Of a stretch of DNA of 64,000 bases, positions 25,933-33,838 are shown in pieces; the first letter of the stretch is position 1, and every line of letters begins with the position of its first letter. The notes below the pieces were generated by a model that worked only from the letters and a program-made list of their open reading frames with translations, was not told the origin of the DNA and searched no databases. A program made the position numbers and the translations under genes. Origin of the DNA: an uncultured Winogradskyella sp. Its GTDB lineage: Bacteria; Bacteroidota; Bacteroidia; Flavobacteriales; Flavobacteriaceae. The DNA is taken from assembly GCF_947498005.1 (NCBI RefSeq), contig NZ_CANMIW010000005.1:62001-126000 (forward strand). Direction: 5' to 3'.

Positions 25933-26094
25933 ATGTTACGTTGGACAATCACATTTATCATAATCGCAATTATAGCAGCCGTATTAGGCTTCGGAGGAAT
26001 CGCAGGAGCAGCAGCAGGAATCGCTAAAATTATCTTTTTTATTTTTATAGTATTATTTGTACTGTCATTATTAAAAGGATTAATTAAGAAATAA
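25933..26094 (+). CDS. DUF1328 (YtjA-like) small membrane protein
   Basis: A 53-residue protein: [10 protein letters not shown] start, then two membrane helices with the glycine/alanine-rich turn [14 protein letters not shown] and a basic end. This matches the DUF1328 family, common in stress-induced gene sets of many bacteria. ATG at 25933 and TAA at 26092-26094 are followed directly by a terminator. Function unknown. Confidence 0.9.
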   Translation: MLRWTITFIIIAIIAAVLGFGGIAGAAAGIAKIIFFIFIVLFVLSLLKGLIKK

Positions 26095-26116
26095 ACTTTT
26101 AACCCATAAATAAAAC

Positions 26117-26149
26117 AAGCCTAGAGTTTAAGACCTCTAGGCTTTTTTT
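26117..26149 (+). terminator. Terminator after the DUF1328 gene
   Basis: AAGCCTAGAG at 26117-26126 pairs perfectly with CTCTAGGCTT at 26135-26144, with an eight-base loop and seven T. Confidence 0.9.
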
Positions 26150-26155
26150 GGTTTT

Positions 26156-26169
26156 CACTGAAAACCGTG
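26156..26169. promoter_or_regulatory. Candidate response-regulator site upstream of the kinase-regulator operon
   Basis: CACTGAAAACCGTG is a near-perfect dyad around AAAA, 63 bases before the -7 box of the histidine kinase gene. A matching sequence, CCCTGAAAACAGGG, lies before the next downstream operon (28885-28898). Binding by the NarL-type regulator encoded here is inference. Confidence 0.5.
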
Positions 26170-26231
26170 ATAATTTAAGACAACATAATATTTAATATTG
26201 CAATACCAAATCGCACAAAACAGTAAAACAT

Positions 26232-26239
26232 TACTTTTG
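26232..26239 (+). promoter_or_regulatory. -7 box of the kinase-regulator operon
   Basis: TACTTTTG matches TAnnTTTG, 22 bases before the kinase ATG. Confidence 0.6.
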
Positions 26240-26261
26240 TGACTAGAATACTATAGTAGTA

Positions 26262-28154
26262 ATGCAAATTAAAAATCCAATTTTTCTTTTATTTATAATT
26301 TTATGCTTTCTTGGTTATAGCCAAGATGATATTAATTTTAAGGCCTTTGGCCACATGCCTCAAGTTGTAAGTAATCACCTTCATGTTAACTTAAACGCTG
26401 CAGAATCACAACAAGTTAGGTTTCAATATTTGGATACTATCGCTCAAATTTATTTAAAATCTGGTCATGCAGATTCACTGATGCATTATGGACAATTGAT
26501 TAAAAGTGAAGCGTTTTATAAGGATTCAACGTTTCAAAATATAAAAAATATTAGGCTAAGAGCATTGTATTTTGAAGGTGTAGCTGCTCAAAAAATGGGA
26601 TTATTTGATGAAGCTATAAAATCTTATATTCTAGGTATAGAACAATCTACTTCAGAAAATAATATTCAAAATTATTTAAAATTACAGCTTGCTGAAACAT
26701 ATTTATATAAAGGAGAATTTCAAAAATCACAGGCATTATTAGAGGAATTGCCACAAACTAAAAACGATCAAGATTTTTATTTGAGAAATATCATCGTAAA
26801 AAGTCTTTATTTAGTCTTAAATGAAGAATATGATTTGGCTGAAGTGATGATTGATAATGCACTATCTGAAAATTTCTTGTCTAATTTTCCAAAAGAAAAA
26901 CTACAATTACAACTCAATTTATCTGAAATTGAATTAAGACAAGGCAATTTTAATACGTTGATTAATAATACGGAAAGTATTAAGGTGGCAGCATTAAACG
27001 AAGGTTTTTATGACCTCTTTATAGAGGCAACTTTAAAGTTAGGATATGCTTATGCCATGTTAAAAAACTATGATGTTTCTGAAATGGCATTAAGTACAGC
27101 TTACATAAATACCATTCAATGGAATCGATTAGAGTTGCAACAAAAAGTAATTAGTGCTCTAGTTAAGTTATATAATGTTAAAGGCGATTTTAAGAATGCT
27201 TATAGCCTAATGACACAATATCAGTCGGTAAGTCATGAAATTGCAGAAAAGCAAAATCAAAGATTGGTAAAAGATTTAGAGGTAAAATATGAAACCCTAA
27301 AAAAGGAAAAAGAAATTGATCTATTACAAGAAGACCAAATAAAACAAGAAGCCGAGATTAAGCGTCAATCCACTATTAAATATGCCTTTCTTATTGGATT
27401 TATTGTGATTTTAATTCCGGTAATTTTGTTGTTAATTGTGTATTATCAAAAACTTCAAACCCAAAGTTTACTGAATAAACAGCAAGAAGCTATTAACCAG
27501 CAAGAAGTAAAAACCTTATTGCAATCGCAAGAATTAGAATTGGCAAAAAATGCAATTGCTGTACAGTCTAAAGAACGCGATAGAATTGCAAGAGAATTGC
27601 ATGATAGTATTGGAGGTAATTTAGCAGGTATAAAATTAAAAATGAATAGTTTAGGCGATCATCAACCAGAGTTTAGACAAATTTTAAACCAGCTCGACGA
27701 TACTTATAACCAGGTTAGAGAGATATCGCATAGTTTAATTCCTAAAGAATTTGAAACGACTGCCTTTACTGATTTAGTCAAAAATTATATTCAAAATATA
27801 AGTGAAGACGCATCAGTAGATTTGCGCTTTGATGCTTATCCAAAGGACGTAGTAAATTCAATTGCTGTGCCACTTCAAGTTACTTTATTTAATATTGTAA
27901 AAGAATTAATTACTAACGCTTTAAAACATGCGAAGGCAGAGGAGGTTAATATTCAATTGACAACTTTACCTGAAGAAAAAAGTATTGAGCTTATTTATGA
28001 AGATGACGGTATAGGGTTTGATTTAAACACCAACAATAAAGGCATAGGTCTTAATAATATAGAAACTAGAGTTTCTGAATTTAAAGGAACGATATCCATA
28101 AATACCGCAGAAAATAGAGGCACAGTAATTAGTATTAGTTTACCACAAACATAA
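26262..28154 (+). CDS. TPR-sensor histidine kinase (HisKA_3 family)
   Basis: A 630-residue membrane kinase. An N-terminal signal/anchor segment (residues 1-20) is followed by a periplasmic TPR array (about 45-330), a coiled coil, one membrane helix (about 373-395), and a second coiled coil. The catalytic part has the NarX-type H box RELHDSIGGNLAG (His447), an N box with KELITNALKHAKA, and the G boxes DDGIGFD and GTVISISLP. It phosphorylates the regulator encoded 3 bases downstream. Extracytoplasmic TPR sensing of a protein or peptide is inference. Confidence 0.93.
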   Translation: MQIKNPIFLLFIILCFLGYSQDDINFKAFGHMPQVVSNHLHVNLNAAESQQVRFQYLDTIAQIYLKSGHADSLMHYGQLIKSEAFYKDSTFQNIKNIRLRALYFEGVAAQKMGLFDEAIKSYILGIEQSTSENNIQNYLKLQLAETYLYKGEFQKSQALLEELPQTKNDQDFYLRNIIVKSLYLVLNEEYDLAEVMIDNALSENFLSNFPKEKLQLQLNLSEIELRQGNFNTLINNTESIKVAALNEGFYDLFIEATLKLGYAYAMLKNYDVSEMALSTAYINTIQWNRLELQQKVISALVKLYNVKGDFKNAYSLMTQYQSVSHEIAEKQNQRLVKDLEVKYETLKKEKEIDLLQEDQIKQEAEIKRQSTIKYAFLIGFIVILIPVILLLIVYYQKLQTQSLLNKQQEAINQQEVKTLLQSQELELAKNAIAVQSKERDRIARELHDSIGGNLAGIKLKMNSLGDHQPEFRQILNQLDDTYNQVREISHSLIPKEFETTAFTDLVKNYIQNISEDASVDLRFDAYPKDVVNSIAVPLQVTLFNIVKELITNALKHAKAEEVNIQLTTLPEEKSIELIYEDDGIGFDLNTNNKGIGLNNIETRVSEFKGTISINTAENRGTVISISLPQT

Positions 28155-28157
28155 CGT

Positions 28158-28805
28158 ATGAACACACCATTTTCAATAATCATTGCAGACGATCATTCCA
28201 TGTTTTTAGATGGATTAACAAGTATATTGGCAGAAGAAGCATCTATCAATATTATTCTCACAGCAAAAACAGGAATTCAGGTTTTAAAATATTTAAGAAT
28301 CAATACCGAAGAAAATATTGATTTGGTAATTACAGATATAAACATGCCAGAAATGGATGGTGTAGAACTAAATGCAGCTATAAAAGAAGAGTTTCCAAAA
28401 ATTAAAACATTAGTGGTTAGCATGCTAGAAGATGCTAAAAAAATAAAGACCTTAACGGAAGCAAATGCTAATGGCTATATTTCTAAAAATGCTGAAAAAA
28501 CCGAATTACTTAAAGCTATAAAATCCATATTGGAAGGGCAGAATTATTTTTCGCCTCGTATAAAACAGATTTTAATGGAAGCCATGTTTTCAGAAAAATC
28601 TGAACCAGAAATCTCTTTAAGTAAAAGAGAAACCGAAGTTTTAAAACTCATTGCTCAAGAGTTTACAACACAAGAAATTGCAGATCAATTATTTTTAAGT
28701 AAACATACTATTGAAAGTTATCGTAAAAATTTGATCTCTAAATTAGGTGTTCGTAATTTGGCAGGACTAACACGCTACGCTGTAGAAAAAGGAATGTTAG
28801 ATTAA
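28158..28805 (+). CDS. NarL/LuxR-type response regulator
   Basis: A 215-residue regulator: receiver domain with acidic IADDHS, phospho-acceptor Asp60 in ITDINMPEMDG, and Lys in YISKNA; then a LuxR helix-turn-helix with LSKRETEVLKLIAQEFTTQE and LFLSKHTIESYRKNL. It is coupled to the TPR histidine kinase just upstream. Dyads of the CNCTGAAAACNGNG type lie upstream of this operon and the next one and may be its targets. Confidence 0.95.
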   Translation: MNTPFSIIIADDHSMFLDGLTSILAEEASINIILTAKTGIQVLKYLRINTEENIDLVITDINMPEMDGVELNAAIKEEFPKIKTLVVSMLEDAKKIKTLTEANANGYISKNAEKTELLKAIKSILEGQNYFSPRIKQILMEAMFSEKSEPEISLSKRETEVLKLIAQEFTTQEIADQLFLSKHTIESYRKNLISKLGVRNLAGLTRYAVEKGMLD

Positions 28806-28842
28806 TTACTAAAACACATTTTTTATATAACTATTGAATAAT

Positions 28843-28868
28843 AACAGGCCATTACGCCTGTTTTTTTT
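28843..28868 (+). terminator. Terminator of the kinase-regulator operon
   Basis: AACAGGC with GCCTGTT around a six-base loop, followed by a run of eight T in total. Confidence 0.85.
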
Positions 28869-28884
28869 GCCATAAAATCGCTAT

Positions 28885-28898
28885 CCCTGAAAACAGGG
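28885..28898. promoter_or_regulatory. Candidate response-regulator site, copy 2
   Basis: CCCTGAAAACAGGG: a perfect 5-bp dyad around AAAA, followed by TAAT. It shares CNCTGAAAACNGNG with the site at 26156-26169, and both sit 6-16 bases after a terminator and 48-63 bases before a -7 box. Confidence 0.5.
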
Positions 28899-28924
28899 TA
28901 ATCAATTTTACTACTTACCGTCTG

Positions 28925-28953
28925 TTGCACACTTGCTTATTTACTGAAATTTG
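28925..28953 (+). promoter_or_regulatory. Probable promoter of the gene at 28997
   Basis: TTG at 28925-28927 and GAAATTTG at 28946-28953 (one mismatch from TAnnTTTG) with 18 bases between, 43 bases before the ATG. Confidence 0.4.
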
Positions 28954-28996
28954 TATCATAATTAATAACATAATTAACCATTAAAAATTAGAACTT

Positions 28997-29419
28997 ATGA
29001 TTTACGGAATTTCATTAATCCTTTTGAGTATTATCGCAGTACCATCACTTATTTTATCAAAAAAACCTAACGCACAAGAGTTGTTAGACAAAGTAGCACC
29101 TTACCAAGGTTGGATTGGTATTGTCTTTTGCTTCTTTGGAGTTTGGGGAATTATCTCAGCCTTCCTTAATATGGGTTGGTTAACTGTAGCACCTGTATGG
29201 TGGATTACTTTATTAGCGGGTAGTTTTGTTGAAGCAACACTTGGTTTTATGCTAGGTTTTGGAATGATCAATAAACTATTGTTAAGTAAAAATGGAGCAG
29301 CTAAAGAAAAAGCAGCAAAATTGAGAGAGAAATTAGCGCCTAAGCTAGGAAAATTAGGGATTCTTGGTCTAATCGTTGGCGGTTGGATGATTGCAGCATC
29401 GTTTATGTTCACAGTATAA
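28997..29419 (+). CDS. Four-helix membrane protein of unknown function
   Basis: A 140-residue protein with four predicted membrane helices, for example near the N terminus, around [14 protein letters not shown], around [14 protein letters not shown], and at the C terminus [15 protein letters not shown] basic Ala/Lys-rich cytoplasmic loop lies between helices 3 and 4. I do not recognise a family. It follows the kinase-regulator operon, has its own promoter region with a dyad shared with that operon, and precedes a SIMPL-domain gene by 49 bases. Confidence 0.78.
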   Translation: MIYGISLILLSIIAVPSLILSKKPNAQELLDKVAPYQGWIGIVFCFFGVWGIISAFLNMGWLTVAPVWWITLLAGSFVEATLGFMLGFGMINKLLLSKNGAAKEKAAKLREKLAPKLGKLGILGLIVGGWMIAASFMFTV

Positions 29420-29468
29420 TCTATTAAAATTATTAAAATCTACCATTAACTTTTAAACTATTTATATC

Positions 29469-30080
29469 ATGAAACAATTAATATTAGGAATGCTATTATG
29501 CTTATCAACATTTGCTATGGCTCAAGAGAATACAAATCAACGCTCTATAACATCTTACGGTTCTGTAGTTATTGAGTCTGAAGAACAGTTATATAAAACA
29601 GACGTTACGTTATCCTTAGAGAACAGTTATTATGCTGAGAATCCATGTACAACACTTGATGAATTAAAAACAAAATATTTTGAGGCAATTAAGAAACTTG
29701 GAATAGACACATCTAAGTTTATACAAGATGATTTAGCATATGCAGCAACTGGCTACAGAAAAGGAGGGACCGTATTTCACTTTGAAACAACAGATAAAGA
29801 AGAGATATTAAAAGTAACAGGTATTAACATGACGCAAGTAATGCCATCTTATGTTCAAGTAAAAGATGTTTTATCAGAAAAACAAATAGAAGAATTGGCA
29901 AAAAGTGCACTTCTAAATGCAAATAAAAATGCAGAATTATTAGCAAAAACAGCTGGCGAAGAACTAGATAGAATTTATTCTATTAATAGTTATGATTTAG
30001 ATGGTAGCTCGTATTGGAGAACACCAAATTCAGGACCATCATATTTAAGACTAACAGTAGTTTACCTTTTAAAGAATTAA
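29469..30080 (+). CDS. Exported SIMPL (DUF541)-like protein
   Basis: A 203-residue protein with a cleavable signal peptide (ending AMAQE, about residue 19). It has the SIMPL-type pattern: an N-terminal strand ITSYGSVVIESEEQLY, and the C-terminal helix LAKSALLNANKNAELLAKTA followed by LDRIYSINSY. SIMPL proteins are periplasmic or outer-membrane associated and of unclear role, some linked to oxidative or envelope stress. Probably cotranscribed with the membrane protein before it. Confidence 0.78.
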   Translation: MKQLILGMLLCLSTFAMAQENTNQRSITSYGSVVIESEEQLYKTDVTLSLENSYYAENPCTTLDELKTKYFEAIKKLGIDTSKFIQDDLAYAATGYRKGGTVFHFETTDKEEILKVTGINMTQVMPSYVQVKDVLSEKQIEELAKSALLNANKNAELLAKTAGEELDRIYSINSYDLDGSSYWRTPNSGPSYLRLTVVYLLKN

Positions 30081-30122
30081 GCATTTGGCATCACTTAGTT
30101 AGTGATTTATTAGTTAGGGTTG

Positions 30123-30163
30123 AAGTCTGCGACGCATTTGTTCCCAAAGGTGCTCGCAGACTT
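30123..30163. terminator. Hairpin between convergent genes
   Basis: AAGTCTGCGA at 30123-30132 and its exact complement at 30154-30163 form the outer stem; GCA/TGC and TTTG/CAAA can extend it inward. There is no strong T tract, so it may be an mRNA 3'-end stabiliser or weak bidirectional terminator for the SIMPL gene and the convergent lipoprotein gene. Confidence 0.55.
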
Positions 30164-30187
30164 TATATGTTTTAAAAAATGAAGTCG

Positions 30188-30667
30188 TTACTCAATACGT
30201 TTATAATTTTCAGAATAGATTTTATGTCCATCTTCATCTAATTCAATTTGTTCAAATCTATTTTCTGACAATTCCAATTCAAAATTAAATTCGTGTTGTT
30301 CTTTAATAACTTCGTTCATAAAGGAAGAACCAAAATCTAAAGACTCAGTAAGGTGGCCATCATCGTAAGTATAAGAGCCATAACCAAAAAACTCAATAGA
30401 ATCTGTCTTTAGTAATTTACACCACATTACTTTACTATCTGTGTACATCTTTATTTGTCTAGAAATGGTATTATTAGAAAACGAGTCTACAACAACATCG
30501 TCTTTATAATTATAAAATCCTACAAGTTCCCAAGTTCCTTTTAAGCTTGGTTTAGTAGTAATAATTTCTGTTTCTTCGGTTGAAGTTTCTAACTCACTCT
30601 CTGATTTGTTCTTACATCCAAAAGTAAGTAACAACGCCATGCTTATCATTAAAAAATTTGCTTTCAT
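30188..30667 (-). CDS. Lipocalin-like lipoprotein
   Basis: A 159-residue exported lipoprotein (lipobox LTFGC, Cys18). After a Glu/Thr-rich linker comes a single domain starting GTWELVGFYNY, a pattern usual for the small lipocalin-like beta-barrel lipoproteins of flavobacteria. No catalytic residues are visible. It is monocistronic and convergent with the SIMPL gene. Confidence 0.75.
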   Translation of the reverse strand: MKANFLMISMALLLTFGCKNKSESELETSTEETEIITTKPSLKGTWELVGFYNYKDDVVVDSFSNNTISRQIKMYTDSKVMWCKLLKTDSIEFFGYGSYTYDDGHLTESLDFGSSFMNEVIKEQHEFNFELELSENRFEQIELDEDGHKIYSENYKRIE

Positions 30668-30797
30668 AATTTTATTGGTTTAGCTGTTAAACCCTTATAA
30701 ATTACGAAATTAATAATTGACTACGCTTTTATTTATAATAATTATATAACTATAGATAGTGTTGATAACTTCTCTGTAAGGTTCTACACAAAAAACC

Positions 30798-30805
30798 TAC
30801 TTTTG
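30798..30805 (+). promoter_or_regulatory. -7 box of trxB
   Basis: TACTTTTG matches TAnnTTTG, 24 bases before the trxB ATG. Confidence 0.6.
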
Positions 30806-30829
30806 TTTTAAGTAATAAAACTCAAGAAA

Positions 30830-31813
30830 ATGGCAGATACAATTGAAAAAGTAAAGTGTTTAATTATAGGTTCGGGACCTGCAGGATATACAGCTGCAAT
30901 TTATGCGTCTAGAGCTAATATGGACCCTGTTTTGTACCAAGGAGAACAACCAGGAGGTCAATTAACTACAACTAATGATGTTGAGAATTTTCCTGGATAT
31001 CCAGAAGGAATCACAGGACCAGAAATGATGATGCAATTGCAAAAACAAGCTGAGCGTTTTGGTACAGATGTACGTCATGGTTGGGTATCTAAAGTTGATT
31101 TTTCTGGAGATATACATAAAGCTTGGATTAATGGAGAAAAGGAAATCCACGCAGATACTGTAATTATTTCTACAGGAGCCTCAGCAAAATATTTAGGATT
31201 ACCATCAGAGCAAAAATATTTAAAATTAGGTGGAGGCGTTTCTGCTTGTGCTGTTTGTGACGGATTCTTTTATAGAAATCAAGAAGTAGTCATTGTAGGT
31301 GCAGGAGATTCTGCTTGTGAAGAAGCACACTATTTATCTAAACTTTGTAAAAAAGTAACGATGTTAGTAAGACGTGATGAGTTTAGAGCCTCTAAAATTA
31401 TGGCACAACGTGTTATTAATACAGAAAATATAGAAATCCTCTATAATACAGAAACGGATGAGGTTTTAGGAGATGGACAATTAGTGCATGGTGTCAGAGT
31501 TTTTAATAATAAAACAAATGAAAAGCACGATATTGAAGCTACAGGTTTCTTTGTGGCAATTGGTCATAAACCAAACACAGATATCTTTAAAGGAATTTTA
31601 GATTTAGATGAAACAGGCTATATCATTAACGCACAACCAGGAACGAGTAAAACCAATGTAGAGGGTGTATTTGTAAGTGGAGATGCTGCAGATCATGTCT
31701 ATAGACAAGCAATTACTGCCGCAGGTACAGGATGTATGGCAGCACTAGATGCTGAACGTTATTTGGCAGCTAAAGATTCTGATTTTGAAGTTGCAACTTC
31801 AACGTACAATTAG
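30830..31813 (+). CDS. trxB: Thioredoxin-disulfide reductase
   Basis: The NADPH- and FAD-dependent enzyme that reduces thioredoxin. FAD motif GSGPAGYTAAIYA, redox pair Cys140-Ala-Val-Cys143, NADPH motif VGAGDSACEEA and the C-terminal FAD motif GVFVSGDAAD are all present. The 327-residue length is normal. Monocistronic: own promoter and a strong terminator. Confidence 0.97.
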   Translation: MADTIEKVKCLIIGSGPAGYTAAIYASRANMDPVLYQGEQPGGQLTTTNDVENFPGYPEGITGPEMMMQLQKQAERFGTDVRHGWVSKVDFSGDIHKAWINGEKEIHADTVIISTGASAKYLGLPSEQKYLKLGGGVSACAVCDGFFYRNQEVVIVGAGDSACEEAHYLSKLCKKVTMLVRRDEFRASKIMAQRVINTENIEILYNTETDEVLGDGQLVHGVRVFNNKTNEKHDIEATGFFVAIGHKPNTDIFKGILDLDETGYIINAQPGTSKTNVEGVFVSGDAADHVYRQAITAAGTGCMAALDAERYLAAKDSDFEVATSTYN

Positions 31814-31833
31814 ACTTATATATTGATATTTAT

Positions 31834-31867
31834 AAAAAAAGCCAAAGTAAATTTACTTTGGCTTTTT
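31834..31867. terminator. Bidirectional terminator between trxB and the GIN-domain gene
   Basis: GCCAAAGTAAA at 31841-31851 abuts its exact complement at 31852-31862, preceded by seven A and followed by five T, so it can act in both directions. Confidence 0.9.
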
Positions 31868-31887
31868 CTATATAAAAAGGTATGTAT

Positions 31888-32724
31888 TTAGCGCTTCTTT
31901 TTTTGCAATTTAGAAGTGTCATCAAATTTAGTTATTGTAATTGATGGGCTTCCGTACAAATAGATTTCAGAATCGCCTGACGATGCAATTGTAATACTTT
32001 CTGTAGCAGATATAGTCAAGTCACTAGAATCTTCTAAACTTGCATCTACAGCTTTTACGTCAAATTTTGAACCATTAAAATTGGTTGAATTATCTAATCG
32101 TATTACCGAGTTGTTTGTGTTTCCTTCTATTACTGCGTCTGCACGTTGGTATAAATCAAAGTTTGATGTTTTAGATGTAATTAAAGCATCTAATTTGCTA
32201 TTGTCGCTTAGTTCAATTCTAGTAGAATCTGCCGTTAAGTTTAATCTGGTCTTAGACTTGCCTGAACTTTTATAATCAAATGTTCTGGCTATAATATTTA
32301 AATAGGCTCTAGAATTATCAGAAGTAACTAACGTAACATCTTCAAGCTCCATAGAGGTTAGTGATCTAATTTCTCCATCACCTTTTGTTTCTATAGTATG
32401 AAGTCCGTCAGCGTAATTAACCGTAATATTGAGTTTCTTTTTAGATGAAATTCGCATTTTTTCAATAAAGGTAAGCACACCATCTACTACGTTAAAATCT
32501 ATAACGTCATGCAGATTGTCGTCAGCTTCTACATTTACAGAAGGTTTACTGTTATAAACAATCTCTATAGAAAAATCGCCTTCAACTACAATGGAATGAA
32601 AATCGTCTATATAGGTTTGCCTTAGTGTAACATTTCTGTTACCTTTTATTTTTTCTTCAGATTGGGCTGCAATATTCGGTACTACAGTGATAAATAAAAG
32701 AAGAATGAGTAGTAATTTTTTCAT
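31888..32724 (-). CDS. Head GIN domain (DUF2807) protein 1
   Basis: A 278-residue exported protein with signal peptide (ending about AAQS). The remainder is a repetitive beta-rich domain of the GIN/DUF2807 type: DFHSIVVEGDFSIEIVY at its head, then repeated Ser/Asp-rich strands about every 20 residues, typical of a right-handed beta-helix. It ends in a Lys/Arg-rich tail. A paralogue lies 255 bases upstream, followed by PspC and PadR genes, a grouping I recall from other Bacteroidota. Confidence 0.88.
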   Translation of the reverse strand: MKKLLLILLLFITVVPNIAAQSEEKIKGNRNVTLRQTYIDDFHSIVVEGDFSIEIVYNSKPSVNVEADDNLHDVIDFNVVDGVLTFIEKMRISSKKKLNITVNYADGLHTIETKGDGEIRSLTSMELEDVTLVTSDNSRAYLNIIARTFDYKSSGKSKTRLNLTADSTRIELSDNSKLDALITSKTSNFDLYQRADAVIEGNTNNSVIRLDNSTNFNGSKFDVKAVDASLEDSSDLTISATESITIASSGDSEIYLYGSPSITITKFDDTSKLQKKKR

Positions 32725-32815
32725 ATCTTAAAGTTTATTGTCATTTAAAAGACACAAAACATAGCGTAATAGTCACTCTTTATTGGTTTTGACTACTAAA
32801 AAAAGTTCTGAATGT

Positions 32816-32843
32816 CAATATTAACAATTTCTAATTAATATTG
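32816..32843. repeat. Inverted repeat between the two GIN-domain genes
   Basis: CAATATTAA at 32816-32824 and TTAATATTG at 32835-32843 are exact complements with a 10-base spacer. It lies in the 255-base gap, which otherwise holds no gene. Without a T tract it is more likely an operator or processing hairpin than a terminator. Confidence 0.5.
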
Positions 32844-32979
32844 GTCAATTAAAATCTATTAAACTAAGATAAGCAAAAACCATCCCAAACTCTACAAAGA
32901 ATTTGAAATGGCCTACAATTGATTGGTTATTAGTCTTTTGTTAAGATTGTTTTGTTCTACTTTATCAGTAAAACTAAAT

Positions 32980-33708
32980 TTAGTCTTGTCGCACACGACC
33001 TGCCGACGAGTCTGCTGTTTCTATTTTTTCTGGGTTTCCTGAATATCTAATATCGCCACCACTTGTTGCTTTAGCAATTAACGTCTTGGAAGTGTTAACA
33101 GAAATATCAGCACCACTAGTGGCTCTAACATCTGAGGATTCAGCTTGTAAATCTGATGCATCAATATCACTTCCACTTGTTGCATTGGCATAAAGTGTTT
33201 CAGTAATTCCACTAACTTCTATTTCGCTTCCACTGGTCGTGCTACATTCTAACTTCTTAGTTTTTACATCTACTTTAATATGCGTGCCACTAGTTGTATG
33301 AAGCTCTAATTTATCCACTTCTAATGTATTCTTAGAATAAACACTGCTTCCGCTTGTACCTTTAATAGAAGATATGGTTTCAATATTTAATAATACTTTT
33401 TTTGAAGTTGCTCGTCTAATGTTTTCTGTAGAATAAATTCTTAATGTTCCGTCTACGACTTCAGTCATTATAAGATCCATAAGGTTTTCATCTGCCTCAA
33501 CAGTTAATGCTATATTATTAGATTGTGTAATGTAAAGGTCTATACCTTGGCTAATTTTAATCGATTCGAAATCGTTAGAGATGCTACGCTCTACATTAAT
33601 AACATTGCCATTGCCATCTACTCCTGGTCCTAAATTCATAGAAAAGTTGCAAGATAGAAGCATTAAACTAATAACACTTGTCACGATAATTTTGGTTAGT
33701 GTACTCAT
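32980..33708 (-). CDS. Head GIN domain (DUF2807) lipoprotein 2
   Basis: A 242-residue lipoprotein (lipobox MLLSC, Cys20). The GIN head SNDFESIKISQGIDLYITQ is followed by a ladder of TSGS/TSGA/TSGG-containing turns (TTSGTHI, TTSGSEI, ATSGSDI, ATSGADI, ATSGGDI) at about 20-residue spacing, as in a beta-helix with repeating Thr-Ser-Gly corners. The family may be adhesive or protective at the cell surface; no role is proven. It lies downstream of the PspC gene on the same strand. Confidence 0.88.
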   Translation of the reverse strand: MSTLTKIIVTSVISLMLLSCNFSMNLGPGVDGNGNVINVERSISNDFESIKISQGIDLYITQSNNIALTVEADENLMDLIMTEVVDGTLRIYSTENIRRATSKKVLLNIETISSIKGTSGSSVYSKNTLEVDKLELHTTSGTHIKVDVKTKKLECSTTSGSEIEVSGITETLYANATSGSDIDASDLQAESSDVRATSGADISVNTSKTLIAKATSGGDIRYSGNPEKIETADSSAGRVRQD

Positions 33709-33724
33709 AATGATTGATTGTTTT

Positions 33725-33751
33725 TCTATATCATTTTGTAATTGATATAGA
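33725..33751. promoter_or_regulatory. 9-bp dyad upstream of GIN-domain gene 2
   Basis: TCTATATCA at 33725-33733 and TGATATAGA at 33743-33751 are exact complements with a nine-base spacer, 17 bases before the ATG of the lipoprotein. It is a plausible operator for the PadR regulator encoded in the same cluster. Confidence 0.4.
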
Positions 33752-33838
33752 TGATTGATGATTTTTATTTTTGTGTAAATTTAAATGGATTAATATGTGC
33801 TATAAATTATAATATGATGAATTGTAGATTATTAATAC

